Part shown: positions 26,746-34,991 of the stretch, in pieces
How the letters are laid out: every line of letters begins with the position of its first letter
How positions within the stretch are numbered: position 1 is the stretch's first letter
Assembly: GCF_035552695.1 (NCBI RefSeq)
Contig: NZ_DASZKT010000010.1
Location: 15,927-79,926, forward strand
Source of the DNA: Actinospica sp035552695
GTDB lineage: Bacteria; Actinomycetota; Actinomycetes; Streptomycetales; Catenulisporaceae
Length of the DNA stretch: 64,000 nt
Direction: 5' to 3'
The notes under the pieces: generated by a model
Told to the model about the DNA's origin: nothing
The model's database searches: none
Seen by the model: only the letters and a program-made list of their open reading frames with translations
Program-made: the position numbers and the translations under genes

Positions 26746-27417
26746 ATGCCGCAACTCGACGCACGGGCCGACCAACGACTGCTAGTCGCGATGGCGGCGC
26801 TCACCACCGGTGCCTCGGCGGCCCAGATCGCCCGCGAGCACAAGGTCAGCGAGGCCTCCGTGGCCAAGTGGAAGAAGCAGTTCATCGAAGGCGGCGCGCG
26901 CTCCCTGGGAGCGCTCCACGCGTCGCAGAGCCGGGTCGCCGAACTCGAGGCAGAAGTACGCACCCTGCGAAAATCGCTGCGCGAGGCCAAAACGCTGCTC
27001 GCGGTCTGGCGGCACGCCGTGGACAACCAGCTGGGCCGGCTCGCCGACCTCGACGCGGTACGCCGCGAGGCGAAGATATCCGTGGTGAGTTTCTGCACGC
27101 TGGTCGGCATTCCGCGGCGCACGTACTATCGGTACCTGGACAAGGCGAGGGACGATTCCAGCTCGCAGGCGCCGAAGGGTCCGTGGCCCGCGCCCGTCGT
27201 CGACCGGCTCACCAACGCCGTACAACTCCACCTGGAAGAACACCCGGACGACGGCCATCGCAAGGTGCACAGCGCATTGCGCGCCCAGGGCTACCAGGTC
27301 TCGCCCTCGTCCGTGCTGCGCGCGATGCGCCGACTCGAGAGCGGCACTCCCTCACCCGGATGGCCGGTACGCGCGACGACTCGGCGCCCGCGATTCAGGA
27401 TGGAAGCGAGCCGCTGA
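26746..27417 (+). CDS. IS3-transposase-like DNA-binding protein without a DDE catalytic domain
   Basis: A 223-residue protein. Residues about 10-55 form a helix-turn-helix (MAALTTGASAAQIAREHKVS), about 62-90 a coiled coil (RVAELEAEVRTLRKSLREAK), and about 155-195 an HTH_21-like segment (HPDDGHRKVHSALRAQGYQV) as found at the start of IS3-family OrfB. The integrase core that should follow is absent; the protein ends 25 residues later. No terminal inverted repeats or second frame were found. It may be a domesticated transposase N-terminus or a degenerate insertion element. ATG at 26746 has AGGA upstream. Confidence 0.6.
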   Translation: MPQLDARADQRLLVAMAALTTGASAAQIAREHKVSEASVAKWKKQFIEGGARSLGALHASQSRVAELEAEVRTLRKSLREAKTLLAVWRHAVDNQLGRLADLDAVRREAKISVVSFCTLVGIPRRTYYRYLDKARDDSSSQAPKGPWPAPVVDRLTNAVQLHLEEHPDDGHRKVHSALRAQGYQVSPSSVLRAMRRLESGTPSPGWPVRATTRRPRFRMEASR

Positions 27418-27454
27418 CTCGATCCTGCACCTCGCACACAGAAAGTCGAGCGCC

Positions 27455-28471
27455 ATGCGCGGAACGCTGATCCACGCCCCTCGCGACATCCGTTTCGGAG
27501 ACCGGCCGGACCCGAAGATCGTCGAGCCGACCGACGCCGTCGTGCGCATCGCGGCCACCTGCGTGTGCGGCACGGATCTTTGGCCCTATCGCGGGGCCAA
27601 CCCGATCACCGAGCCGGCGCCGATCGGGCATGAGTACGTCGGCCACGTCGAGGCGGTCGGCTCCGAGGTGGCGAACCTGCGGCCGGGCCAGTTCGTCATC
27701 GGTTCCTTCTTCGCCTCGGACAACACCTGCCCGATCTGCCACGCCGGCTACCAGACCTCGTGCCCGAACAGGCAGGTCATGACCGGCTGCCAGTCCGAGT
27801 ACGTGCGCGTGCCGCTGGCCGACGGCACGCTCGTCGCCACCCCCGACGAGCCGGACGCGGCGATGATCCCCGACCTGCTCACGCTCTCGGACGTGATGGG
27901 CACCGGTTGGTACGCGGCCGTCGCGGCGGACGTCAAGCCCGGGATGACGGTGGCCGTCGTCGGCGACGGCGCGGTCGGGCTCTGCGCCGTCCTCGCGGCC
28001 CGCGAACTCGGCGCGGCGCAGGTGATCGCGATGAGCCGGCACACGCCGCGGCAGAAGCTGGCCATCGAATTCGGCGCCGCCGACATCGTCACCGAGCGCG
28101 GCGACGAAGGCGTGGAGCGCGTCAAAGAACTGACAGACGGGCTCGGCGCCGACGCCGTGCTCGAGTGCGTGGGCACCGACGAGTCCATGCACCAGGCCGT
28201 GCGCTCGGCGCGTCCCGGCGGCAACGTCAGCTTCGTCGGCGTTCCGCACGGCGTGAACCTGCCGATCACCGAGCTTTTCTACTCGCACCTCGGGCTGCGC
28301 GGCGGCCCCGCTCCCGTCCGCGCCTTCCTGCCCGAGCTGATCGACCGCGTCTGGCACGGCACGATCTCCCCCGGCAAGGTCTTCGACCTGACGCTGCCGC
28401 TCGACCAGGTCGCCGAGGGATACCGCGCCATGGACGAGCGGCGCGCCATCAAGGTGCTGCTGCAGCCCTGA
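27455..28471 (+). CDS. zinc-dependent alcohol dehydrogenase family protein
   Basis: A 338-residue medium-chain dehydrogenase. Catalytic zinc ligands are visible in CGTDLWPYRG and GHEYVGHVEAVG, and the Rossmann motif is VVGDGAVGL near residue 168. The structural-zinc loop has only three cysteines (NTCPICHAGYQTSC), with the usual first cysteine missing, so the structural zinc site is incomplete. The specific alcohol is unknown. It starts 37 bases after the IS3-like gene and ends before a very strong hairpin. Confidence 0.88.
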   Translation: MRGTLIHAPRDIRFGDRPDPKIVEPTDAVVRIAATCVCGTDLWPYRGANPITEPAPIGHEYVGHVEAVGSEVANLRPGQFVIGSFFASDNTCPICHAGYQTSCPNRQVMTGCQSEYVRVPLADGTLVATPDEPDAAMIPDLLTLSDVMGTGWYAAVAADVKPGMTVAVVGDGAVGLCAVLAARELGAAQVIAMSRHTPRQKLAIEFGAADIVTERGDEGVERVKELTDGLGADAVLECVGTDESMHQAVRSARPGGNVSFVGVPHGVNLPITELFYSHLGLRGGPAPVRAFLPELIDRVWHGTISPGKVFDLTLPLDQVAEGYRAMDERRAIKVLLQP

Positions 28472-28815
28472 GCGGGCCGCGCGACTGGCGCAGAACTGAC
28501 GCACGGCGAGGGCCGGACCGGGAGCTTCCCGGTCCGGCCCTCGCCGTATGCCGCGTGACCGGCCGCGTCACCCAACTGTGAATCTGTGAAAGTTCACTGC
28601 TCCCCCGTATGGCAGGGCTGCACCGTGCCCTTTTAAGGATTCCTTCACAAATTTCTCCGAGCGGCGTCCCTGTTCGTTGTCGGCGGCCTCGTGTTCACGC
28701 ACTATTCGGCACGTCCGGCAGCCCAGCCGGATCCACCGCCGACCGGCGCGAACCCACTCGACGCAGCAGATCCTGCGATCCGCGCCGGCCGCCCACTCGG
28801 AGGGAACCACCAGCA
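28472..28815. other. intergenic region between the dehydrogenase and the secreted protein
   Basis: Apart from the terminator at 28503-28547 this stretch holds an AT-richer segment (28625-28660) that could contain the promoter for the gene at 28816. Nothing else is recognised. Confidence 0.4.
28503..28547 (+). terminator. strong terminator after the alcohol dehydrogenase
   Basis: A perfect 21-bp stem (28503-28523 with 28527-28547) with a 3-base loop, 32 bases after the stop codon. No T tract follows. Confidence 0.85.
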
Positions 28816-29832
28816 GTGAACGCCATATCCCGGCGGGCGCGGGTCACCGCCCTCGTCTCCGCCGCCGCACTCGGCACGGCCCTGGCCGGCGCCCTACCGG
28901 CGTACGCCCAGGCCGCCGCCCCCACCACGACCACCACACAGCACGCCCAGGCCCCCGGCACGGCCACGGTGCAGCTCGACGGCAAGACCTACCACGTCTC
29001 GCTGGCCAAGCCGACCGGCATCATGCCGATGAACTCCAGCAAGTCGCACGAGACCCAGGCCGGCGGGCACGCCACCAGCCTGCGCCACAACAGCACCGAC
29101 GCCACGGTCTACCCGCCCACCACCTCGACCAGCGGCCTGAACTACGGCGGCGGCCCGCTCCAGCTGACCCCGCAGATCTACCTGGACTTCTGGGGCAGCC
29201 AGTGGAGCAGCGACTCGAACGGCGTCGAGAGCTACATGCAGAACCTGTTCAACGGGCTCGGTGCCTCCGGTGACACCTGGTCCACCGTCACCAGCCAGTA
29301 CACCGACGGCAACGGCAGCTCGCCGAGCTTCAACGGAGCCGTGCTCGCCGGCACCTGGGCCGACAACTCCTCCCCCGCGCCGGCCTCCGCCAGCCAGTCC
29401 GACCTCGCGGCCGAGGCCGACAACGCCGCCTCGCACTTCGGCGTCTCCGGCCCGAACATCGACGTGTTCGTGCTGAGCCCGAGCGGCACCCAGCCGGACA
29501 ACTTCCCGAACGCGGGCTTCTGCGCCTGGCACGACTGGAGCGGCACGGTGGGCTACACCAACATGCCGTACGTGCTCGACGCCGGTTCCAGCTGCGGCGC
29601 CAGCTCGGTGCAGAACCAGCTCGACGGCTTCAGCATCGTCGGAGGCCACGAGTACGCCGAGGCCGTCACCGACCCCGAGCCCTCCAGCGGCTACGTCGAC
29701 TCCAACGGCGAGGAGATCGGCGACCTCTGCGCCTGGGACAACGACCAGACGGTGAACTTCAGCACCGGCACCTTCGCGATGCAGCCGCTGTACAGCAACA
29801 GCGCAGGCGGCTGCGTCTTCTCCTCGCAGTGA
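28816..29832 (+). CDS. secreted EXORDIUM/PHI-1-like protein with HExxE motif
   Basis: A 338-residue exported protein. The signal peptide runs to about residue 34 with an AYA-Q cleavage site, followed by a Thr/Gln-rich linker. The mature part has LTPQIYLDFWGSQW and a metalloprotease-like GGHEYAEAVTDP motif followed by EEIGDLCAW. This combination resembles the PHI-1/EXORDIUM family, whose plant members have HEIAE...NP...DLCEG. Bacterial relatives are uncharacterised and protease activity is unproven. The GTG at 28816 gives the signal peptide; earlier in-frame codons do not. Confidence 0.72.
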   Translation: MNAISRRARVTALVSAAALGTALAGALPAYAQAAAPTTTTTQHAQAPGTATVQLDGKTYHVSLAKPTGIMPMNSSKSHETQAGGHATSLRHNSTDATVYPPTTSTSGLNYGGGPLQLTPQIYLDFWGSQWSSDSNGVESYMQNLFNGLGASGDTWSTVTSQYTDGNGSSPSFNGAVLAGTWADNSSPAPASASQSDLAAEADNAASHFGVSGPNIDVFVLSPSGTQPDNFPNAGFCAWHDWSGTVGYTNMPYVLDAGSSCGASSVQNQLDGFSIVGGHEYAEAVTDPEPSSGYVDSNGEEIGDLCAWDNDQTVNFSTGTFAMQPLYSNSAGGCVFSSQ

Positions 29833-29852
29833 TCTGATCACGCGACCAGGAC

Positions 29853-29896
29853 GGGTGCGTTCCGCGGGCGACCTGTGGGGCCCGCGGAACGCACCC
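29853..29896 (+). terminator. terminator after the secreted protein
   Basis: A perfect 17-bp stem (29853-29869 with 29880-29896), 10-base loop, followed by TTGCTGCCTTTTCT. It begins 21 bases after the stop codon. Confidence 0.85.
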
Positions 29897-30009
29897 TTGC
29901 TGCCTTTTCTGCATACTTTGCCGGATCCGAACAAGTTCTGAACTTCCCGCTGACACGCTGAGCCGAGCCCCACGATGTCCGCCGCACGTGGAACGGAACT
30001 GATCAACTC

Positions 30010-30957
30010 GTGTCTGGAAAATCTCCCACTCGGGCGCGATCCGCAGTCACGCTCGAACAGGCGCTGCGCCACGGCCCCTTCGACCGCGCATTGCGCGCCG
30101 CGCTGGAACGCCGTGAACTCAGCCTCGAATCCCTGCAGCGCAGGCTGCGCGCCGACGGCTACTCGATCAGCCTCGCCGCGCTGAGCTACTGGCAGCGCGG
30201 CCTGCGCCGACCGGAACGGCCCGAGTCGCTGCGCATCGTCATGGCCGTCGAGGGCATTCTCGAACTTCCGCGCGCCAGCCTCGTCGCGCTGCTCGGGCCG
30301 CCGCGGCCGCGCGGACGCCGGGCCGCGGACGGCGGACCGCCCGAGTTCACCGATCTGCTCGGCCCGTCCACCGGTCTGACCCGCGTGCTCGACGGGGTGG
30401 ACGCCGCGGTGAACCTGGGCTTCCAGCACATCGGGATGCAGGGCGACCTGTGGCTCGGCGAGGACCGCAGCTGGTACCTGGAGCGGGTGCGCCGCGTCGT
30501 GACCGCGCGCCAGGACCACGCCGACAGGTTCGTCGCGCTGCACATCCCGGACGTGCCCGGCCAGACCGCGCCCGTGCTGCGCCCGATCAGCGGCTGCCGC
30601 CTCGGCCGGGTGCAGGCCGACCCGGAGAGCGGCTTCCAGGCGGCGGAACTCGTCTTCGACCACGTGCTCGCCTCCGGCCATCCGCACGTCTTCGAGTACG
30701 AATACATACCTTCCGGACCGGCGTCCGGCATAGACCGCTACCAGCACGCCTCCCGCCAGCCCGTGCGCCAGATCGCGCTGCGCACCCACTTCGATCCGCG
30801 CGCCCTGCCGGCCCGCTGCCGCCATGTCGCCCAGCGCCCCGGCACCTCCGCCCCGCGGCACGTCACCGACCTCCCGGTCAGCGCCTCGGGCACCGCGAAC
30901 ATCGTCGTCCTCGACAGCGCCCCCGGCCTCGAGGGCTTCCGCTGGGAGTGGGACTGA
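30010..30957 (+). CDS. HTH-domain protein of unknown function
   Basis: A 315-residue protein. Residues about 15-95 look like an XRE-type helix-turn-helix region (LSLESLQRRLRADGYSISLA, LSYWQRGLRRPERPESLRI). The remaining 210 residues are a beta-rich domain (GMQGDLWLGEDRSWYLERVR; PHVFEYEYIP; HTVF-free C-terminus GFRWEWD) that I cannot name. Proteins of this type occur as multiple copies in Streptomyces relatives. The GTG start has only a weak ribosome-binding site. It is followed by gnd 100 bases downstream on the same strand. Confidence 0.7.
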   Translation: MSGKSPTRARSAVTLEQALRHGPFDRALRAALERRELSLESLQRRLRADGYSISLAALSYWQRGLRRPERPESLRIVMAVEGILELPRASLVALLGPPRPRGRRAADGGPPEFTDLLGPSTGLTRVLDGVDAAVNLGFQHIGMQGDLWLGEDRSWYLERVRRVVTARQDHADRFVALHIPDVPGQTAPVLRPISGCRLGRVQADPESGFQAAELVFDHVLASGHPHVFEYEYIPSGPASGIDRYQHASRQPVRQIALRTHFDPRALPARCRHVAQRPGTSAPRHVTDLPVSASGTANIVVLDSAPGLEGFRWEWD

Positions 30958-31057
30958 CACACCCCCCGTCACCGGTTGCGCTCGCCGCCCATCGGTGATG
31001 GTGTCGACGGTGACGGCACGACGGGATTTCTCCCTCTTCGAGAAGGGAAGCGGCGGC

Positions 31058-32509
31058 ATGGAGGCTACGGCGCAGATCGGTGTGACGGGGTTGGCGGTGA
31101 TGGGCCGCAACCTGGCTCGGAACTTCGCCAGGAACGGCTACACGGTGGCGGTGCACAACCGGACCCCGGCTCGAACGCGAGCGTTGGTCGAACAGTTCGG
31201 CAGCGAGGGCGCGTTCGTCCCGGCGGAGTCCCCGCAGGAGCTCGTCGCCGCGCTGGAGCGCCCCCGCAGGCTGCTGATCATGGTGAAGGCCGGGGATCCG
31301 ACCGACGCCGTCATCGAGGAGTTCGCCCCGCTGATGGAGGAGGGCGACATCATCATCGACGGCGGCAACGCGCACTTCCTCGACACCCGCCGCCGCGAGA
31401 AGGCGCTGCGCGAGCGCGGCATCCACTTCGTCGGCAGCGGCGTTTCCGGGGGCGAGGAGGGTGCCCTGCACGGCCCATCGGTCATGCCCGGCGGATCGGC
31501 CGAGTCCTATGCCGCGCTCGGCCCGATGCTGGAGAAGATCAGCGCGCACGTCGACGGCGATCCGTGCTGCACGCACATCGGCACCGACGGCGCCGGGCAC
31601 TTCGTCAAGATGGTGCACAACGGCATCGAGTACGCCGACATGCAGCTGATCGCCGAGGCGTACCAGCTGCTGCGGGAGGTCGCCGGGTACACCCCGGCCG
31701 AGATCGCCGAGATCTTCCGAGGATGGAACAAGGGCCGGCTCAACTCCTACCTGATCGAGATCACCGCCGAGGTGCTGGCCCACACCGATCCGGACACCGG
31801 CGTGCCGTTCGTCGACATCGTGCAGGACGCCGCGGAGCAGAAGGGCACCGGGCGCTGGACGGTGCAGACCGCGCTCGACCTCGGCTCCCCGGTCACCGGC
31901 ATCGCCCAGGCCACGTTCGCCCGGGTCGCCTCCTCCCGCGCCGAACTGCGCGCCGCCTACCGGCCGCTGCACGGCGGCACCGAGTACGAGTCGCTGCTGC
32001 GCAGCGACGAGGCCGAGCGCTTCATCCATCAGGTCGAGCAGGCGCTGTACGCCTCGAAGATCATCGCCTACGACCAGGGCTGGACGATGATCCGCGACGG
32101 CGCCGCCGAGTACGGCTGGGACATCGACCTCGGCGAGGTGGCGAAGATCTGGCGCGGCGGCTGCATCATCCGGGCGGCCTTCCTCGACCGCATCCGCGCC
32201 GCGCACGCCGCCAACCCGGGCCTGATCAGCCTGCTCGCCGAGGAGCACTTCGCGGACGAGATCGGCCACGCGCAGATCCCCTGGCGCGAGGTCGTGGCCA
32301 TCGCCGCCCGCCGCGGCATCCCGGTCCCCGCCTTCTCCGCCGCGCTCGCCTTCTACGACACGCTGCGCGGCGAGCATCTGCCCGCCGCGCTGATCCAAGG
32401 CCTCCGCGACTTCTTCGGCGCCCACACCTACCGCCGCACCGACCGCGCGGGCACCTTCCACACCGAGTGGGCCGAGCCCGGCCGCCCCGAGATCCGCACG
32501 GACGCCTAA
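31058..32509 (+). CDS. gnd: 6-phosphogluconate dehydrogenase, NADP+-dependent, decarboxylating
   Basis: A 483-residue enzyme of the oxidative pentose phosphate pathway. Seen: the coenzyme motif GVTGLAVMGRNLARNFARNG, DGGNAHFLDT, the substrate site GVSGGEEGALHGPSVMPGG, and the catalytic region HFVKMVHNGIEYADMQ; the long helical C-terminal domain is complete to HTEW. Length matches the homodimeric long form. ATG at 31058 with AAGGGA upstream; the open frame to 30824 lies in the preceding gene. It converges with, and overlaps by four bases, a small Cys-rich gene. Confidence 0.96.
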   Translation: MEATAQIGVTGLAVMGRNLARNFARNGYTVAVHNRTPARTRALVEQFGSEGAFVPAESPQELVAALERPRRLLIMVKAGDPTDAVIEEFAPLMEEGDIIIDGGNAHFLDTRRREKALRERGIHFVGSGVSGGEEGALHGPSVMPGGSAESYAALGPMLEKISAHVDGDPCCTHIGTDGAGHFVKMVHNGIEYADMQLIAEAYQLLREVAGYTPAEIAEIFRGWNKGRLNSYLIEITAEVLAHTDPDTGVPFVDIVQDAAEQKGTGRWTVQTALDLGSPVTGIAQATFARVASSRAELRAAYRPLHGGTEYESLLRSDEAERFIHQVEQALYASKIIAYDQGWTMIRDGAAEYGWDIDLGEVAKIWRGGCIIRAAFLDRIRAAHAANPGLISLLAEEHFADEIGHAQIPWREVVAIAARRGIPVPAFSAALAFYDTLRGEHLPAALIQGLRDFFGAHTYRRTDRAGTFHTEWAEPGRPEIRTDA

Positions 32510-32688
32510 GGGTTCCGCGAATCCGGATGGTCCGGGTTCGACCGGCCCCGGTCCGGCAGCCGCCAGGCCGGGGCCCGGGACCAGCGGGGGCAGTCGCAGA
32601 GCGCGCAGTCGCTACCCCTGCGGTAGTGCTGATGGGCGCTTCGCTCGTGGCCGCACCGGCAGAGCCGCGGCCGCCGGATGATGTTCAC
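32506..32688 (-). CDS. small Cys/His-rich probable zinc-binding protein
   Basis: A 60-residue protein with the motif CRCGHERSAHQHYR then DCALCDCPRW: five to six cysteines and several histidines that could bind zinc. Small proteins with this CxCGH...CxLCxCPRW pattern are common in Streptomyces and relatives, with unknown function. The GTG at 32688 has GAGGG six bases upstream. The 3' end overlaps gnd by four bases, convergently. Confidence 0.7.
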   Translation of the reverse strand: MNIIRRPRLCRCGHERSAHQHYRRGSDCALCDCPRWSRAPAWRLPDRGRSNPDHPDSRNP

Positions 32689-32702
32689 TACGCACCCTCA
32701 TC

Positions 32703-34253
32703 TCAGTCCGTCGACCGCGTCCAGGCCACGTCGTCAAACCATACGGTGCCTGAGTTGTGCGCACTCTTGAGCCAGATCTCCGCGAAGGCGGCTCCGGGCG
32801 GGGCCGTCCCGGTCGCATCCAGTTCGGTCCAGTCCGTGTCGCCCGGGCTGAGGCCGGCCGAGTCTGAGCCACTCATGTAGACGCCCTGGGTGTTGAACCA
32901 GCTGACGTTGACCACGGTAGTCCCGGTAGCCCCGCGTCCGCGGACCCAGGCCGTCACGCGATACCCGCTTCCGGGCACTACCTGCGGCTCGACCGGGACG
33001 GTATAGAACGCCGGCATGCCCGCGTCTGAGCCGCCGCTGTCCGAGATACTGGCCGAACCCGGCGCATCGTGACCGACGGCCGGGTCCAGCGCGAACTGGG
33101 CCTGATCGGGCTCCCACACACGCCAGACCGCCGGGAGCACACCCTGGGGCGTGGTCACCGCCTGTGCGAAGTCGCTGTTGAAGTCGTCGCCGACGTCTCC
33201 GGTTTCGAAGAGCCGGCGGATGACGGCGGCCGCGGGCTTGGGCGACCCGTCGGTGTGCAGCAGGCCAAAGGCGTACTGGTCCGGCTGCTGCCGGCTCGGG
33301 ATGGCGGCTTGGGTGAAGTCGTACAGGGTCCAGGGTGCGGCGGTTCCGAGACCGAGCGAGAGTGCGGCCTGCTCGATCGCTTGGTAGTAGTGGCCCTGAT
33401 ATGCCTCCAGCGACGCCTCTCCCGCGGGCAGGCCCGGCGGGGAACCGTCGTCCGCCGTCGCGAAGCCCGTCTCCCCTACGAACACCGGCTGCGGGGCTGC
33501 CGCCTTGATGGCTTCGTCCATGGTCGCGTAGGCGAGTCCATCGGACGAGTAGTAGTGCAGGTCCCAGAAGTCGGGCTCGACCCGAAGCGCGGCCCGCAGT
33601 GTGCTGATGTGGGCTGGCGTGGTCACGGAGAGGGTGACCGGAACGCCGGGCGCGTCGCGTTCGACTGCGGGGAGCAGCGCGTCCAACCACTGGTAGACCT
33701 GAGGGTTTCCCATCGTCGACGACGCGTCGAGTTCGTTGCGCACGTCGATGAACGCGATGTGCGAGCCTCCGCTCAAGGGTGCGAGAAGATCGTGAGCCCA
33801 GGTCAGGCTGTCCGAGATATCCGCGAAGTCAGTGAACTGATCGAAGAGGGACAGCTGCACCTCGAGCCCGTGGCCGGCGGCCATGCCGACGATCTGCGCG
33901 AGTCGGGACTGCATGACCGGACTCGGTGTCGGGAAACCCATCACATCCGGGAACACGGTGATGCGGACCGCATTCGCCCCCATGCCCGCCATCACCGCGA
34001 AATCGTCGTTGATCTGGTCGGGCTGCCATCGGGTCCACATGTACTGCCACCCGGAGTCGGACGGGAAGTAGTTCATGAGGTGAAGCGAGCATAGTTGTCG
34101 GCTCAGCGCGGACTGGCCGTCAGCCGGATGCCCGCACTCCGCTCCGGACGAGGGGTTGGTCGACGCCGTCATGGACATGGCTGCGGCGATCACGGCGATC
34201 GCCAGCCCGATCCGCCGCAAGACAGTACTGAGTTGAATCAGGCTGAGTTGCAT
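32703..34253 (-). CDS. secreted GH5/clan A-like glycoside hydrolase with C-terminal carbohydrate-binding-like domain
   Basis: A 516-residue exported protein, last gene of the glycan operon. A hydrophobic signal segment spans about residues 10-30. Residues about 55-360 form a (beta/alpha)8 glycosidase of clan GH-A: acid/base E174 in VRNELD, an H-Y pair in LHYYSS (233-234), and nucleophile E261 in VFVGETG. Residues about 370-516 are a beta-sandwich resembling carbohydrate-binding modules (VWFDDVAW end). It probably trims, releases or remodels the polymer made by the operon; the substrate is unknown. It begins 9 bases after the preceding stop. Confidence 0.78.
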   Translation of the reverse strand: MQLSLIQLSTVLRRIGLAIAVIAAAMSMTASTNPSSGAECGHPADGQSALSRQLCSLHLMNYFPSDSGWQYMWTRWQPDQINDDFAVMAGMGANAVRITVFPDVMGFPTPSPVMQSRLAQIVGMAAGHGLEVQLSLFDQFTDFADISDSLTWAHDLLAPLSGGSHIAFIDVRNELDASSTMGNPQVYQWLDALLPAVERDAPGVPVTLSVTTPAHISTLRAALRVEPDFWDLHYYSSDGLAYATMDEAIKAAAPQPVFVGETGFATADDGSPPGLPAGEASLEAYQGHYYQAIEQAALSLGLGTAAPWTLYDFTQAAIPSRQQPDQYAFGLLHTDGSPKPAAAVIRRLFETGDVGDDFNSDFAQAVTTPQGVLPAVWRVWEPDQAQFALDPAVGHDAPGSASISDSGGSDAGMPAFYTVPVEPQVVPGSGYRVTAWVRGRGATGTTVVNVSWFNTQGVYMSGSDSAGLSPGDTDWTELDATGTAPPGAAFAEIWLKSAHNSGTVWFDDVAWTRSTD

Positions 34254-34262
34254 CGTTTCCCG

Positions 34263-34991
34263 TCACCGACTCGACAGGCTCGCCACAACGGCTCCGCCGT
34301 GCAGCGCGACCACCTGGGCCGGGCCCTTGCCGGAGACGGTGAGCGCGGGCGCCTCCCACGTCTGGCCCGCGGCGAGGTGAATGTCGTTCCACGTCGCGAC
34401 GGTGACTCCAGCCTGGCTCACGACGATCTGCAGCGACGTGGCGCCGTGGCCGGTCGGCTGCTCGACGCCGACGTGCAACTGGTCGCCCGAGGGATAGGCC
34501 CAGATCGCGACGGATGATGCTCCGTCAGCATCGGCCGTGGCGCTGGCCGCGGAGTAGTGAACGGCCAGGACCGTCGCGACCGCGAATATCAGGACGCCGA
34601 TAACGGCGAGCGGGTGTGCCGGCTTGAGCCAACTTCTTCGGCCCGCGGGTTCGGGGGCAGAGGTGGGGGCGTGATACCAGGCACCTGCCCAAACCACGAG
34701 CAGGGTCGCGACTGCCGCCACGAGCGCTACCGGGACTGTGGTCAGGACGTGGACGGACGCGAGTGCGAGCCCGGCCAGGATCAGGAAGGCCAGAGTCAGG
34801 CCGATGGCCGGCACGATCGCGTCGAATCGCCCCCGGCGCATGAGCCACAGGGCGAAAGCGAAGGCGCCGATCAGGCTCAGGCCCGCGATCTGCCTGACCG
34901 GCCCCGTCGATGATGCGCAGATGGCGGTGAACGAGGCGATGGTGACCGCCGAGCATGCCGCCTGCAATCCACGTCGGCTCGTCATGGTCAC
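34263..34991 (-). CDS. membrane protein of the glycan operon
   Basis: A 242-residue protein with about four to five hydrophobic segments in residues 10-147, then an extracytoplasmic beta-rich domain of about 90 residues (VGVEQPTGHGATSLQIVVSQ; WNDIHLAAGQTWEAP). I do not recognise the family; the C-terminal domain resembles those appended to DUF1616-type polysaccharide-cluster membrane proteins. GTG at 34991 overlaps the preceding gene's stop (GTGA). Context suggests glycan assembly or export. Confidence 0.7.
   Translation of the reverse strand: MTMTSRRGLQAACSAVTIASFTAICASSTGPVRQIAGLSLIGAFAFALWLMRRGRFDAIVPAIGLTLAFLILAGLALASVHVLTTVPVALVAAVATLLVVWAGAWYHAPTSAPEPAGRRSWLKPAHPLAVIGVLIFAVATVLAVHYSAASATADADGASSVAIWAYPSGDQLHVGVEQPTGHGATSLQIVVSQAGVTVATWNDIHLAAGQTWEAPALTVSGKGPAQVVALHGGAVVASLSSR

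Noticed and set aside
28894..31110. Minus-strand open frame of 738 codons
   Set aside because: Covers three real plus-strand features, including a terminator hairpin; shadow of GC-rich coding.
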